NCBI GenBank assembly: GCA_031259905.1
Contig: JAIRKS010000210.1
Span: 1 to 5,694 of the forward strand
Length of the DNA stretch: 5,694 bases
Reading direction: 5' to 3'
DNA from: Odoribacteraceae bacterium
Lineage (GTDB): Bacteria; Bacteroidota; Bacteroidia; Bacteroidales; Marinifilaceae
Positions within the stretch are counted from its first letter, which is position 1; each line of letters begins with the position of its first letter. The translations under genes and the position numbers were made by a program. The notes beneath the pieces were generated by a model. The model worked only from the letters and a program-made list of their open reading frames with translations, was not told the DNA's origin and ran no database searches. Shown in pieces: positions 5,620 through 5,694 of this stretch.

Positions 5620-5694
5620 ATGATGACCGGAACTTTATATACGATATTAAAGGCTTTAAGTACGGTACTTGGAACTTTAAGTACGGTGCCCGTG
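5620..5694 (+). CDS. Start of an unidentified small gene with heptad-like hydrophobic repeat (3' end cut by window edge)
   Basis: An ORF opens at ATG 5620 (or the adjacent ATG 5623), about 25 nt after a consensus promoter, and stays open for 25 codons to the edge. The peptide begins MMT and continues with three consecutive seven-residue units, GTLYTIL, KALSTVL and GTLSTVP, before a final Val. The units follow the pattern [GK][TA]L[YS]T[IV][LP], with hydrophobic residues spaced as in an amphipathic or membrane-associated helix. It loosely recalls the very short hydrophobic 'smalltalk' proteins of Bacteroidales, but this is a memory-based resemblance from a fragment. It could also be the signal or membrane segment of a larger protein. 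Codon use (TTA, AGT, TAT, ATA) is A/T-rich and unlike the other genes here, suggesting a different origin or expression class. No function is assigned. Confidence 0.45.
   Translation, partial: MMTGTLYTILKALSTVLGTLSTVPV
5629..5691 (+). repeat. Three tandem 21-bp units, possibly a fourth degenerate unit at 5608-5628
   Basis: The core CTTTAAGTACGGT occurs exactly at 5654-5666 and 5675-5687. A variant, CTTTATATACGAT, occurs at 5633-5645, so the three are spaced exactly 21 bp apart. The preceding 21 bases (5608-5628) match the last unit at about two thirds of positions and may be an older copy. The period equals seven codons of the overlapping ORF. The middle copy also forms a dyad, AAGTAC-G-GTACTT (5658-5670). 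The repeat may continue past the window edge. Confidence 0.65.

Noticed and set aside
5629..5691. The 21-bp repeats as plasmid-type iterons or a CRISPR array
   Set aside because: The units are adjacent, with no unique spacers, and are in phase with an ORF that follows a promoter. No Rep or Cas gene is present in the window.

Overview
The window looks like chromosomal DNA of a GC-rich member of the Bacteroidota, most likely Bacteroidales. The evidence is a large fimbrillin/Mfa-like surface lipoprotein with BACON-type modules, a near-perfect Bacteroidota promoter (TTG, 18-nt spacer, TACTTTTG) near the right end, and weak or absent Shine-Dalgarno sequences. [FeFe]-hydrogenase maturation fits an anaerobic, fermentative gut-type lifestyle. 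The genus cannot be resolved from the sequence alone.

Layout. Positions 1-1313 (minus strand) hold a tight two-gene unit: a GatB/YqeY-domain protein followed, with a 4-bp ATGA overlap, by hydG, the radical-SAM tyrosine lyase for H-cluster assembly. hydG runs off the left edge. A 226-bp A/T-richer divergent intergenic region (1314-1539) separates it from a plus-strand gene (1540-4824) for a 1094-residue predicted surface lipoprotein: signal peptide, fimbrillin/Mfa-like N-terminal region, several BACON/Ig-like beta modules and a cysteine-containing C-terminal region. Its codon use is extremely C-ending over most of its length, which explains the many long false ORFs in other frames. After its stop come a CCG/CCC-rich tract and a strong hairpin (4851-4886). 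The first possible start codon (GTG 4873) of a stand-alone O6-alkylguanine-DNA alkyltransferase (to 5361) lies in the 3' arm of that hairpin.

The right end (5362-5694) changes character to T-rich then A-rich DNA with terminator-like pieces, followed by the clear promoter and the start of a small ORF (5620 to the edge). Its first 25 codons contain a 21-bp tandem repeat that encodes a hydrophobic heptad-like peptide. The genes do not form one pathway: the left pair concerns hydrogenase maturation plus a YqeY housekeeping protein, the middle gene cell-surface adhesion or pilus assembly, and the alkyltransferase DNA repair.

No defence system, CRISPR array, insertion sequence, tRNA or rRNA was seen. 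The least explained parts are the heptad-encoding small gene at the right edge, the hairpin over the alkyltransferase start, and the modular architecture and codon mosaicism of the surface protein.
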